A stretch of DNA of 55,118 nucleotides from Archangium sp. (lineage in GTDB: Bacteria > Myxococcota > Myxococcia > Myxococcales > Myxococcaceae). Under the pieces are notes generated by a model. It ran no database searches. It worked only from the letters and a program-made list of their open reading frames with translations, and was not told where the DNA came from. The DNA lies in the NCBI GenBank assembly GCA_030695565.1, contig JAUYRZ010000119.1, positions 1 through 55,118 of the forward strand, written 5' to 3'. A program made the translations under genes and the position numbers. Shown here one piece after another: positions 31,221 through 38,965 of this stretch (position 1 is the stretch's first letter; every line of letters begins with the position of its first letter).

Positions 31221-32066
31221 ATGAGCGACCTCCAGGGCAAGACGGTGTTGGTGACAGGCGCAACCGCGGGCATCGGCCGCGAAACCGCGCTCGGCGTCGC
31301 AAAGCTCGGCGCTCACGTCGTGCTCGTCGGCCGCAACCCCGAGAAGACGCAGCGCGTGGTCGACGAGCTCAAGGCCGCCACCCACAATCAGAACATCGAC
31401 TTCCTGCTCGCTGACTTGTCCCTGCTCTCCGAGGTCCGCAAACTCGCCGCCGAGTTCCTCGCGCGGTTCGGCAAGCTGCACGTGCTGATCAACAACGTGG
31501 GCGCGATCAACCTGAAGCGTGAAGTCACCCACGAAGGTTTCGAGCTCACCTTCGTGATGAACCACCTCGGCCTCTTCCTGCTCACCGAGTTGCTGTTGCC
31601 CGCGCTGCAGAAGGCCGCGCCCGCGCGCATCATCAACCTCTCCTCCGACGCGCACCGGAGCACCGGTCTCGACTTCGACGATCTCCAAGCAGAACGCAGC
31701 TACTCCAGCTTCAAGGTCTACTCGCGCTCGAAGCTGATGAACGTGCTCTTCACCCGCGAGCTGGCCCACCGCGTCGCGCCCCTGCGCATCACCGCGAACG
31801 CGGTGCACCCCGGCATGGTGGCCTCGGACTTCATCAACAAGCCCGGCGTGCTCGGCCGCATCGCCAACGCTTTCGTCGGCACCTTCGGGCTCAGCCCCGA
31901 AGCGGGCGCGCGCACCAGCGTGTTCCTCGCCTCGTCGCCTGAAGTGGAAGGCCTGACTGGCCGCTACTTCGTCAAGTCGAAGTCGGTCACCCCGTCTCGC
32001 AAGGCGCAAGACGACGCGGTCGGCAAGCGCCTCTGGGAAGTCAGCGAGCGCCTCACCCGCGGCTGA
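31221..32066 (+). CDS. Short-chain dehydrogenase/reductase
   Basis: The 281-residue NAD(P)-dependent oxidoreductase has the nucleotide motif VTGATAGIGRE (TGxxxGIG). Other motifs are LADLSLLSEV, the NNVGA motif, the catalytic Ser in IINLSSDAH, and Tyr and Lys in YSRSKLMNVL. The pattern is that of retinol-dehydrogenase/WW-oxidoreductase-like SDRs; substrate is unknown. ATG 31221 fits the start of the Rossmann strand. Its TGA directly abuts the stop of the convergent TPR gene (TGATCA). Confidence 0.92.
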   Translation: MSDLQGKTVLVTGATAGIGRETALGVAKLGAHVVLVGRNPEKTQRVVDELKAATHNQNIDFLLADLSLLSEVRKLAAEFLARFGKLHVLINNVGAINLKREVTHEGFELTFVMNHLGLFLLTELLLPALQKAAPARIINLSSDAHRSTGLDFDDLQAERSYSSFKVYSRSKLMNVLFTRELAHRVAPLRITANAVHPGMVASDFINKPGVLGRIANAFVGTFGLSPEAGARTSVFLASSPEVEGLTGRYFVKSKSVTPSRKAQDDAVGKRLWEVSERLTRG

Positions 32067-33575
32067 TCAGAACGACGAACGATCCTCCGGGCGCGGCCGA
32101 GCCTCGGCGTCAGGCCGCTGCTCCAGCGCCCGCACGTGCACCCACCAGTACTCCGGGTCGCGGTGATTGTTCACCCGCACCAGCGCCCGGGTACGCCGCG
32201 CTTCGGCCGCTTCGCCCGCGGCATCCTGCGCTTCGGCCAGGTGCAGCTTGCACGCATCGAACGTGCGGGAGCACTTCGAGAACGCGTCGATGGCCGCGGC
32301 TGCGTCCTTCTTCTGCAGCGAGATCAGCCCCTGCGCGTGGGCCACCAGGTCGAGCCCCTGCGGGTCTTCGGGCCGTTGAGCGAAGAGTGACCGCAGGTGG
32401 CCCAGGGTCTTCTCGGCGTCTTTGACGTTGCCCACGCGGGCCCGTGCTTCGACCAGCCCGTGCAGCCGCCGCGCCTCGATGGAGCGACGCTGCACCTCGT
32501 TCAACGTGGGGAACTTCTGCGCACCCAGCACGATCAACCCCGTCATCGCGTCGCGGAAGCGGCCCTGCGTGGTGAACAACCGCGCTCGCAACAGCCGCGC
32601 CTCTGCCAGGTGGAGCTCCAGACCCAGCCGGCCGGCGTCCTGCTCGAGCTCGTCGACCGCGCGGTAGGCCTCACCGGGTTGTTCGTCGGCGACGTAGCTC
32701 CACGCGGTCCACTCCATCAGCTTCAGGCGATCCTCGACCCGGGGGGCCGTGCGGCGCGCCTTCTCGATGGCCGCGCGCGCGCAGAACCAATCACCCTGGA
32801 TCGCGCAGACGGTGGCGACGCCGTGATTCGAGGCCCACAGGGTTCCGCCCGAGCCGTCGAGCGCGTGTTGATAGGCGACCCGCGCCGCCTCGAGCTGGTT
32901 GTTCGCCAGCAGCGCATCGCCCAGGGCGTCGTTCGCGTTCGACTCGAGGGGAGCCACCTCGGCGTACCGGCGCAACGCGGCGATGGCGAGGTCCTTGCGC
33001 CCGATGCGCAGGTACGCGCTGCCCAGCTGGCTCCACGCTTCGCCGCGGTCGGGCCCCAGCTCGGTGGCGCGCTGCGCAGCGGGGACCATTTCAGACCAGC
33101 GCTGCAAGGTGCCGGCGCGCTGGGCGAGGGCGAAGTTGAGCCAGTACGAGCCGGGATCGTAGATGAGCGCAGAGCGGGTCAAGGTGAGCGCCTGCTCGTG
33201 GTCGCCCCGCTGCTGCGCGGCCAACGCTCTGACCTGCAGCTTCTCCTGCTCCTTGATGGCAGCGCTCCCGACGATGGCGTCTTCCAGCATGCGGCGGCCG
33301 TTCTGACCGGGCGTGAGCGCACCGAGGTGTGCCCAGGCCAACGTGCACGCGGGGTCGAACGTGACGGACTGCGTGTAGAGCTTTCGTGCTTCGTCGAGGT
33401 GGCCGTTCGCCTCCGCGTTCCACGCTTTGTGGAAGAACGGCTTCGCGGCCGGAAGGCAGGAGAGCTTCTCTTCGTACTGGGGTGCATCGTTCGGCTCAGC
33501 ACGCGGTGCCGCCGCGAGCGAAACGGCCGAGCTGCACACGGCACACAGCGCCACGGCGCGAGCCAGGGTCTTCAT
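32067..33575 (-). CDS. Exported TPR-repeat protein
   Basis: The 502-residue protein starts at ATG 33575 with a signal peptide (MKTLARAVALCAVCSSAVSL, cleavage probably after AAA). The mature protein is built almost entirely of helical TPR units, for example FFHKAWNAEANGHLDEARKL, GEAWSQLGSAYLRIGRKDLA and NANDALGDALLANNQLEAA. The C-terminus is Pro/Arg/Asp-rich (RPDAEARPRPEDRSSF). TPR arrays mediate protein contacts; no partner is evident. A longer start at 33590 adds only five residues. It abuts the convergent SDR gene end-to-end. Confidence 0.85.
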   Translation of the reverse strand: MKTLARAVALCAVCSSAVSLAAAPRAEPNDAPQYEEKLSCLPAAKPFFHKAWNAEANGHLDEARKLYTQSVTFDPACTLAWAHLGALTPGQNGRRMLEDAIVGSAAIKEQEKLQVRALAAQQRGDHEQALTLTRSALIYDPGSYWLNFALAQRAGTLQRWSEMVPAAQRATELGPDRGEAWSQLGSAYLRIGRKDLAIAALRRYAEVAPLESNANDALGDALLANNQLEAARVAYQHALDGSGGTLWASNHGVATVCAIQGDWFCARAAIEKARRTAPRVEDRLKLMEWTAWSYVADEQPGEAYRAVDELEQDAGRLGLELHLAEARLLRARLFTTQGRFRDAMTGLIVLGAQKFPTLNEVQRRSIEARRLHGLVEARARVGNVKDAEKTLGHLRSLFAQRPEDPQGLDLVAHAQGLISLQKKDAAAAIDAFSKCSRTFDACKLHLAEAQDAAGEAAEARRTRALVRVNNHRDPEYWWVHVRALEQRPDAEARPRPEDRSSF

Positions 33576-33692
33576 GAAACTCCTCCACATCCGATATTCC
33601 GGCAGGTCGTACCGGAGCGGTGCCGGCGGAGGCGTCGGCGCATCCCAGATGTAGTGCCGGGACCTGGGCCGCGAAACCCTGTGTGCGGGGAG

Positions 33693-33990
33693 TTACGGCG
33701 TTCCGGCGTCGACGGCGACGGGTGGCGGCGTCTGCAGCACCCGGCAACGTTCGCGCACCGGCGCAGGAACTCCTTCGAGGAGCGCGAGCGCCTCACACGC
33801 CAACACGTCGCGCAAGAGCGTCACAGTGTCGCGCGAGGTTGGCTAAGCGAAGATTGAGCGACTCGAGGTGCACGTCGTCGCGAACCAGGCGAGCCTGCCA
33901 CTGCGTCGCGAAGCTCTGACCGCGCAACGTGTGCAGGAAGAGCGCGGCCGTCTCGGCATCCCCACGCGTGTACATCGACCACGTGCCCAC
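33693..33990 (-). pseudogene. Short hypothetical gene with a single frameshift
   Basis: A GTG at 33990 opens a coherent sequence (GDAETAALFLHTLRGQ, RDDVHLESLNLRLANLAR). This runs into a stop in its own frame, but shifting by one base near 33831 continues sense (TLLRDVLACEALALLEGVP, VRERCRVLQTPPP) to a natural-looking end VAVDAGTP and TAA. Total length is 298 bp, one over a multiple of three. It lies 40 bp after the DUF2378 gene as the last gene of that operon. The frameshift may be a real lesion, a sequencing error or programmed. Confidence 0.55.
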
Positions 33991-34030
33991 GGCCCCCGTG
34001 GGTCTGGAGCACGACTCTGTCGGATTGCCG

Positions 34031-34582
34031 CTACTCGTCCCACTCGATTTCGAAGGTGGCCGCGCGGCCGTCGGTGCTCAGCGTGCGCACCCGCACCGAA
34101 CGTGCGCCGCCGATGGTCATCACCGTCGCGATGGCGCCGCAGATGTAGCTGGGGGCGCCGAGGGTTTCGTTGATCCAGAACTCGGCTCGGCGCGGGCCGG
34201 TGAAGGTGGCCCGGGTGTCGCTGTAGTTGTTGCCTGACCGCAGGCTCTTGGTCATTCGCTCGAGGGTGCGTCGGGGGCCGATGATCTTGAGCACGGCTGC
34301 CACGGCGCGGCCCAGGAACGTCTGGGCGTAGGCGGTCATCAGGTCACTGCCGAGCTGCTCGAGGCGTGACTCCATGGTGCCTTCGAAGAGCTCCTCGGCG
34401 GAGGTGAGGATGAAGTGTCGCCACTGTTCTTTGGTGTACGCGGTGGCCAACGGCTTCTCGAGGTCGAGCCCGTGCGTGCGCATCTTCTCGATCCACCTCG
34501 GCGTCGCGCGCGGCTTGGCGCAACGCACCAGCCCTTCGACCGTGTGACCCCAGACGAGTGGCTCTTCGGTGGTGTTCGCCAT
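34031..34582 (-). CDS. DUF2378 / TIGR02265 family protein (Myxococcales-restricted)
   Basis: The 183-residue protein matches the TIGR02265/DUF2378 family, known from Myxococcales in multiple paralogues: EPLVWGHTVEGLVRC, LDLEKPLATAYTKEQWRHFI, EELFEGTMESRLEQLGSDLM and a C-terminal beta region (ATFTGPRRAEFWINETLG). No function is established for the family. It is encoded 15 bp downstream of the 34598-34987 gene on the same strand and is followed after 40 bp by a frameshifted short gene. Confidence 0.85.
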   Translation of the reverse strand: MANTTEEPLVWGHTVEGLVRCAKPRATPRWIEKMRTHGLDLEKPLATAYTKEQWRHFILTSAEELFEGTMESRLEQLGSDLMTAYAQTFLGRAVAAVLKIIGPRRTLERMTKSLRSGNNYSDTRATFTGPRRAEFWINETLGAPSYICGAIATVMTIGGARSVRVRTLSTDGRAATFEIEWDE

Positions 34583-34597
34583 GAATCGTTCGCAAGC

Positions 34598-34987
34598 CTA
34601 GTTCAGCTCGGTGCAGGCGAGGGGGAAGCCGTCGAACACGCAGCGCAACGTCTGTGTGACGCCGCTGGCAGAGACGGTGTCGAGGCCGACTGCACCGTCG
34701 AGCACGAAGAGCCGGGTGATTTCGCGAGAGGTGAACCCCGAGCCGAGGAAGCGGGGAACCAGGCGGCCGTCGATGAGGCGATAGATGAAGACGCGGCTGC
34801 GGATGCGTTGATCAAACCGGTGCGGTGCTTCGACGCGCAGCGCGATGAAGGGCTCGTCGTCGAGTCGAACGCGCACCACCTCGCGGATGCAGAACTCGGT
34901 GGGCCCGCCGATGAGGGGCTTGCCGTCGAGGGTGACGGTGTTCACGCAGTCGTTCGTGGCGAGCAGCAAGACGAGGAGCCCGTGCAC
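34598..34987 (-). CDS. Small exported hypothetical protein
   Basis: The 129-residue protein starts at GTG 34987 with a short hydrophobic N-terminus (MHGLLVLLLATNDCVN). The remainder is beta-rich (EFCIREVVRVRLDDEPFIAL, RVFIYRLIDGRLVPRFLGSG, LRCVFDGFPLACTELN), with three further cysteines. No family is recognised. It appears to head an operon with the DUF2378 gene. Divergent from the glycosyltransferase gene by about 130 bp. Confidence 0.65.
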   Translation of the reverse strand: MHGLLVLLLATNDCVNTVTLDGKPLIGGPTEFCIREVVRVRLDDEPFIALRVEAPHRFDQRIRSRVFIYRLIDGRLVPRFLGSGFTSREITRLFVLDGAVGLDTVSASGVTQTLRCVFDGFPLACTELN

Positions 34988-35116
34988 GAGTCAGAGTGTA
35001 TTGAACGAGGGAATACGTGGCATCTCGACTGCGCTCGATGCGAACGGGTACCCGGTCTTCCCGAGCGGAGTCGAGGGAGCACTTGGCGGTTGTCCCCTGT
35101 GACAAAGTGCGCCCCG

Positions 35117-36124
35117 ATGTCTCGCGTCAGCATTCTCCTCCCCGCACGAAACGCTTCCGGCACCATCGATCTCGCCGTGCGGAGCCTGCTCACCCAGACC
35201 TTCACCGACTTCGAGCTCATCGCGATCGACGACGGTTCCTCTGACGACACCGGCGCCCGTCTGCGCGCCCACGCGAAGACCGACGCGCGCATGCAGGTGC
35301 TCGCCGGCCCCGGAAAAGGCCTCATCGCCGCGCTCGATCTCGGGCTGCCGCTGTGCAGGGGCGAGCTGTTCGCGCGCATGGACGCCGACGACGAGAGCCT
35401 CCCGCAGCGCCTGGAGAAGAGCGTCGCCGCGCTCGATGCCGATGCCAGCCTGGCCGGCGTGGGAACCGGCGTGGAGATCTTCCGCGAAGACCAACCGCCC
35501 AGCCCCAACCTCATCGGCTACGGCCAGTGGCTCTCTTCACTCACCACGCCCGAGCGGCTCTTCAACGAGGCGCTGGTCGAGTCACCGCTGTGCAACCCCT
35601 CCACCCTCGTCCGTCGAAGCGCGCTCGATGACGTCGGCCGCTGGCACGAAGGCGACTTCCCCGAAGACTGGCAGATGTGGCTGCGCTTCCTCGAGAAGGG
35701 GCACCGCCTCACCTGCCTGCCCGAGGTGCTGCACCGCTGGCGCGACAGCGACACCCGGCTCACCCGCACCGACGCGCGCTATCGCCGCGAAGCGCACCTC
35801 TCCATCAAGTCTGAGTTCCTCTCGCGCCGCCTCGGCGTGGAGCAGGGCCTCATTCTCTGGGGCGCCGGTGAAGTGGGCCTCAAGGTCTCGCGCCTGCTGC
35901 GCGCGAAGGGGCATCGCATCGAGCAGTTCGTCGAGCTCCACCCGCGGAAGATCGGCAAGAAGCTCGAGGGCATCCCCGCCATCTCACCTGATCGACTGCA
36001 GGGCCCCACCCCGGGCACGCACCTGCTGGCCACCGTCGGCGCGAAGGGGGCGCGCGCGGAGATCCGCGCATGGTTGCTCACGCGCGGCTGGGTCGAGGGC
36101 CGCGACTTCACCTGCCTGGCGTGA
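35117..36124 (+). CDS. Family 2 glycosyltransferase with C-terminal Rossmann-like extension
   Basis: The 335-residue protein starts at ATG 35117. The GT-A fold N-terminus (SRVSILLPARNASGTIDLAV) carries a nucleotide-binding Asp pair (AIDDGSSDDTG). The DxD motif is in FARMDADDESLP, and the acceptor region includes EDWQMWLRFLEKGH. Residues about 240-335 form a separate unit beginning LILWGAGEVGLKVSRLLRAK, like the N-terminal nucleotide-binding half of PglD-type proteins. This suggests a fusion. It probably modifies a surface polysaccharide or lipid-linked sugar. A long upstream open frame is rejected because it runs antisense through two other genes. Its TGA abuts the next convergent stop (TGATCA). 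Confidence 0.88.
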   Translation: MSRVSILLPARNASGTIDLAVRSLLTQTFTDFELIAIDDGSSDDTGARLRAHAKTDARMQVLAGPGKGLIAALDLGLPLCRGELFARMDADDESLPQRLEKSVAALDADASLAGVGTGVEIFREDQPPSPNLIGYGQWLSSLTTPERLFNEALVESPLCNPSTLVRRSALDDVGRWHEGDFPEDWQMWLRFLEKGHRLTCLPEVLHRWRDSDTRLTRTDARYRREAHLSIKSEFLSRRLGVEQGLILWGAGEVGLKVSRLLRAKGHRIEQFVELHPRKIGKKLEGIPAISPDRLQGPTPGTHLLATVGAKGARAEIRAWLLTRGWVEGRDFTCLA

Positions 36125-37045
36125 TCACTTGATCGACCCGGTGAAGGGCATCGCTTCGGAGGGCTGCTTGGCCGAGCAGTTCATGCCCGAGCCCTTGAGC
36201 TTCTTGCCTTCGATGGTGCCCTGCAGCTGAACACAGCCCACCCTGGGGGCCGCTGCGCTCTGCGCCGTCTCCACCGCGGCCTGCTGCATGCCCATCAGCT
36301 CCTGCAGCTCGCCGGAGTACTTCTGAATGCACGCCGCCATCTGCGACGCGCCCATCTGCGCGCAGCCCTGCATCTTCTCGGTGAGCTCGTGCTGGCGGTT
36401 GGCCAACGCGGCGCCGGTGAGCGGCTCCTGCGCCTTCTTCACGCGTTCGCGATCCTCCGAGCTCTCCTGCTGCGAGACCGTGAAGGTCTTCGCGTCGGCG
36501 ATGACCTGAAAGGTGCGCGCCTCGAGCGACTTGTTCGCGCGGAACCACTCGCCCGGCGCGCGGCTCTCGCCGTCGATCACCTTGAGCACCAGCTTGTCGC
36601 CGTTCTTCAAGTCGATGACCCAGTCGCGCGGACAGCCGATGGGCAGCTCGATGCTGCTGGTGATGCCGCTGACGGGCGCGATCAACTGCAGGGTGATGGG
36701 CCCTTTGGTGCCGGGCTTCACCTTGAGGGTGGCCTGCCAGCCTTTAGGGGTGACCTCCTCCTTCACGATCTCCACGGCGTCGCTGCTGGTGCCGACCAGC
36801 GTGCCGGGCGAAAGTTTTCCCTCGAGCAGCAGCGTGGTCGCTTCACCGGGGCAGGCCCAGCTGGTGGCGTTGCCGAAGCGCACCTCGGGCGTGGGGTACG
36901 CCTTTTTCGCCTTGGCGCTGTCCAGACCCAGGCGCTTCCGCTCTTCGGCCTGCTTCTGGTGGAACGCCGAGACGCGGGGAGTCCAGCCTTCTGCGAGGCC
37001 AGTGGAGGCAACGACGAGGGAGGTGAGGACGAGGACCTTTTTCAT
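36125..37045 (-). CDS. Exported hypothetical protein
   Basis: The 306-residue protein starts at ATG 37045 with a signal peptide (MKKVLVLTSLVVASTGLAEG). The middle part has immunoglobulin-like strands (WACPGEATTLLLEGKLSPG; GPITLQLIAPVSGITSSIEL). A helical, Gln/Met-rich section follows (LTEKMQGCAQMGASQMAAC), and then a short beta tail with paired cysteines (GCVQLQGTIEGKKLKGSGMN). Five cysteines in the mature part suggest disulfides. No family is recognised. It is divergent from the DUF1456 gene with a 39-bp gap and abuts the glycosyltransferase stop. Confidence 0.75.
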   Translation of the reverse strand: MKKVLVLTSLVVASTGLAEGWTPRVSAFHQKQAEERKRLGLDSAKAKKAYPTPEVRFGNATSWACPGEATTLLLEGKLSPGTLVGTSSDAVEIVKEEVTPKGWQATLKVKPGTKGPITLQLIAPVSGITSSIELPIGCPRDWVIDLKNGDKLVLKVIDGESRAPGEWFRANKSLEARTFQVIADAKTFTVSQQESSEDRERVKKAQEPLTGAALANRQHELTEKMQGCAQMGASQMAACIQKYSGELQELMGMQQAAVETAQSAAAPRVGCVQLQGTIEGKKLKGSGMNCSAKQPSEAMPFTGSIK

Positions 37046-37084
37046 GCGCGCGAACCTACAGGAGTACAGTCGCCCACTCGAACG

Positions 37085-37552
37085 ATGATCAACAACGACG
37101 TCATGCGCAGTGTGCGGTTCATGTTGAAGCTCGATGACGCGCGGATCGCGGCCCTCATCAAGCTCGGCGGCCTGGAGATCTCCCGGCCGCAGGTGACCGA
37201 CTTCCTCAAACGCGACGACGAGCCCGGCTACGTGCTCTGCGACAACACCGTGATGGCCCACTTCCTCGACGGGTTGATTCTTCACCTGCGAGGGCGCGAC
37301 GAGTCGGCGCCGCCCCGGCCCGTGGAGAAGTCGATCACCAACAACACCGTGCTGAAGAAGTTGCGCGTCGCGTTCGAGCTGAAAGAACAAGACGTGCTCG
37401 CGCTGATGGCGGCTACCGGCTTTCAGGTGTCGAAGCCCGAGCTCAGCGCGCTCTTTCGCAACGCCGATCACCACAATTTCCGCCCGTGCGGCGATCAGTT
37501 CCTCCGCAATTTCCTCAAAGGGCTGACGGAACGGGTGCGCGGTCCAGGGTGA
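37085..37552 (+). CDS. DUF1456 family protein (YehS-like)
   Basis: This is a 155-residue protein made of two homologous halves of about 68 residues, as in YehS. Each has an NND/NNT...LRxAF(L)xL pattern (MINNDVMRSVRFMLKLDDA and ITNNTVLKKLRVAFELKEQD). Each is followed by a short helix pair with V(S)xxELxxxFR(K)...D or ...C(R)xCGDxxLxxFLxGL (CDNTVMAHFLDGLILHLRG; CGDQFLRNFLKGLTERVRG). Function of the family is unknown; it is cytoplasmic. It starts at ATG 37085, 39 bp from the divergent exported-protein gene. Confidence 0.9.
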   Translation: MINNDVMRSVRFMLKLDDARIAALIKLGGLEISRPQVTDFLKRDDEPGYVLCDNTVMAHFLDGLILHLRGRDESAPPRPVEKSITNNTVLKKLRVAFELKEQDVLALMAATGFQVSKPELSALFRNADHHNFRPCGDQFLRNFLKGLTERVRGPG

Positions 37553-37640
37553 TCAACACGTTGCAGCGACCACTACTTCTTCGGCGCACCGCAGCGCGCT
37601 GGACGCTGAATCAGGCATGAGGCATGGGCGTTGCTGACTC

Positions 37641-38354
37641 GTGCGGCCCTTTCTCCTTCTCCTCTGCTGCTCCCTGGTGGGATGTGCGACGACGGCTTCG
37701 GTGCTCGTGGCGACCGAGGAGCCGGAGTGGCTGATGAGCTGGCCCGTCGAGGCGCCACTCTCCGAGCCACCGCTCGAGTCGTTGCCGATGGCCGAGCGGC
37801 CGCGGCCTCCCAAGCGGCTGGTGAGCAAAGCGCGCAAGCTGGTGGGCCTGAACACGTTGCGGGTGACCGTGCCGCACCTGCCCGACGACTGCACGGGCCT
37901 GGCGCGCGCCGTCTATGAAGACTCAGGCATCGAGCTGATGGGCTCGGGCGTGCGCGGCGACAACGGGGTGACGGCGATGTACCGCCTGGCCTTCGAACGC
38001 AGCGCGCTGCACACCAACACCCCTGAGCCGGGCGACCTGGTGTTCTTTCGCGAGACGTACGACCGCAACCGCGATGGCAAACTCAACGACGGGCTGACGC
38101 ACGTGGGCGTGGTCGAGGCGGTCGAAGAAGACGGCACCGTGCAGTTCGTGCATCGCATTCACGGTGGGGTGAAGCGCAGCAAGTTGAACGTGGCGGCGCC
38201 GCTCGACAAGACCCGCAATGACTACCTGCGCCCGGCAAAGAAGAAGACCGCGGCCGCGCTCACCGGTGAACTCTTCGTCACCTTCGCTTCCGCTTCGCGC
38301 CTGGCCAACGCCCTGCGCGCCGAGTTCGAGTCCCCTCTCGGCGTCGTTCGTTAG
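37641..38354 (+). CDS. NlpC/P60-like lipoprotein
   Basis: The 237-residue protein starts at GTG 37641. Signal peptide and lipobox are LLCCSLVGCATT. After a Pro-rich linker, the domain has the putative catalytic Cys in LPDDCTGLARAVYEDSGIEL and the His in LNDGLTHVGVVEAVEEDGTV. The PGDLVFF segment is typical of NlpC/P60 and CHAP-like cysteine peptidases. It probably trims cell-wall peptides at the envelope. A DRNRDGKLNDG stretch near the active site looks like a calcium-type loop. Confidence 0.82.
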   Translation: MRPFLLLLCCSLVGCATTASVLVATEEPEWLMSWPVEAPLSEPPLESLPMAERPRPPKRLVSKARKLVGLNTLRVTVPHLPDDCTGLARAVYEDSGIELMGSGVRGDNGVTAMYRLAFERSALHTNTPEPGDLVFFRETYDRNRDGKLNDGLTHVGVVEAVEEDGTVQFVHRIHGGVKRSKLNVAAPLDKTRNDYLRPAKKKTAAALTGELFVTFASASRLANALRAEFESPLGVVR

Positions 38355-38474
38355 TTCAGCATTCGCTTCGTGCACTGTACGTCGTGGCGCGGCGCCCCGA
38401 GGTGCAGCCCTTGCACGGCCATCGGGTAGGTCGAAGGGGTGAAGGGTGGCACCTCCCTTGCTGCGAAGGTGGCC

Positions 38475-38888
38475 ATGGCTCAGACGCTGCTGGTTCAAGA
38501 TCTCATGACGCGATCGCCGCTCACCATCGATGCTTCGAGCTCGGTGGCCGACGCCCGACGGCTGATGGAGACCAACGACGTGCGGCATCTCCCCGTGACC
38601 GATGAAGGGCAGCTGGTGGGGTTGATCAGTGATCGCGACGTGAAGTTGATCGAAGTGCACTCCAGGACCGATGCCGCCGAGATCTCCCTGGCCCAGGCGA
38701 TGAGCCGCGCCCCGTGGACCGTGGCGCCTTCGACCCCGCTCGAGGTGGCAGTGCGCCACATGGCCAGGCACAAGCTGGGCAGCTCGGTGGTGGTGGAGAA
38801 TGAAGAGGTGGTGGGCATCTTCACCTCGCAAGACGGGCTGAGGGCGCTGGCCGAGGTGCTGGCCGATTCACGCACCAGTTCGCGCTGA
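38475..38888 (+). CDS. CBS-domain protein
   Basis: The 137-residue protein has two tandem CBS motifs (about 5-65 and 75-130): LVQDLMTRSPLTIDASSSVA with HLPVTDEGQLVGLISDRDVK, and LAQAMSRAPWTVAPSTPLEV with SSVVVENEEVVGIFTSQDGL. Such pairs bind adenosine nucleotides and regulate partners. ATG 38475 has GAAGGTGG just upstream; a start at 38439 is possible. It has no fused catalytic domain. The terminator at 38905-38937 separates it from the convergent cytochrome gene. Confidence 0.9.
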   Translation: MAQTLLVQDLMTRSPLTIDASSSVADARRLMETNDVRHLPVTDEGQLVGLISDRDVKLIEVHSRTDAAEISLAQAMSRAPWTVAPSTPLEVAVRHMARHKLGSSVVVENEEVVGIFTSQDGLRALAEVLADSRTSSR

Positions 38889-38904
38889 CCAGGAGCTGCG
38901 CACC

Positions 38905-38937
38905 AAAAAGCGGGAGCGGCATTTTCGCCACTCCCGC
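38905..38937 (-). terminator. Rho-independent terminator for the cytochrome lipoprotein gene
   Basis: An 11-bp stem with one mismatch (GCGGGAGTGGC on the minus strand), a 6-base loop and a run of five T on the minus strand directly after. It lies 29 bp past the stop of the 38966-41551 gene and may also serve the converging CBS gene. Confidence 0.8.
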
Positions 38938-38965
38938 CTCAAGTTTGCGTCAGCTGATCAGCCTG

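Noticed and set aside
37553-37894. Minus-strand frame whose stop would form another TGATCA with the DUF1456 gene
   Set aside because: Low-complexity sequence antisense to the NlpC/P60-like lipoprotein with signal peptide and catalytic motif.
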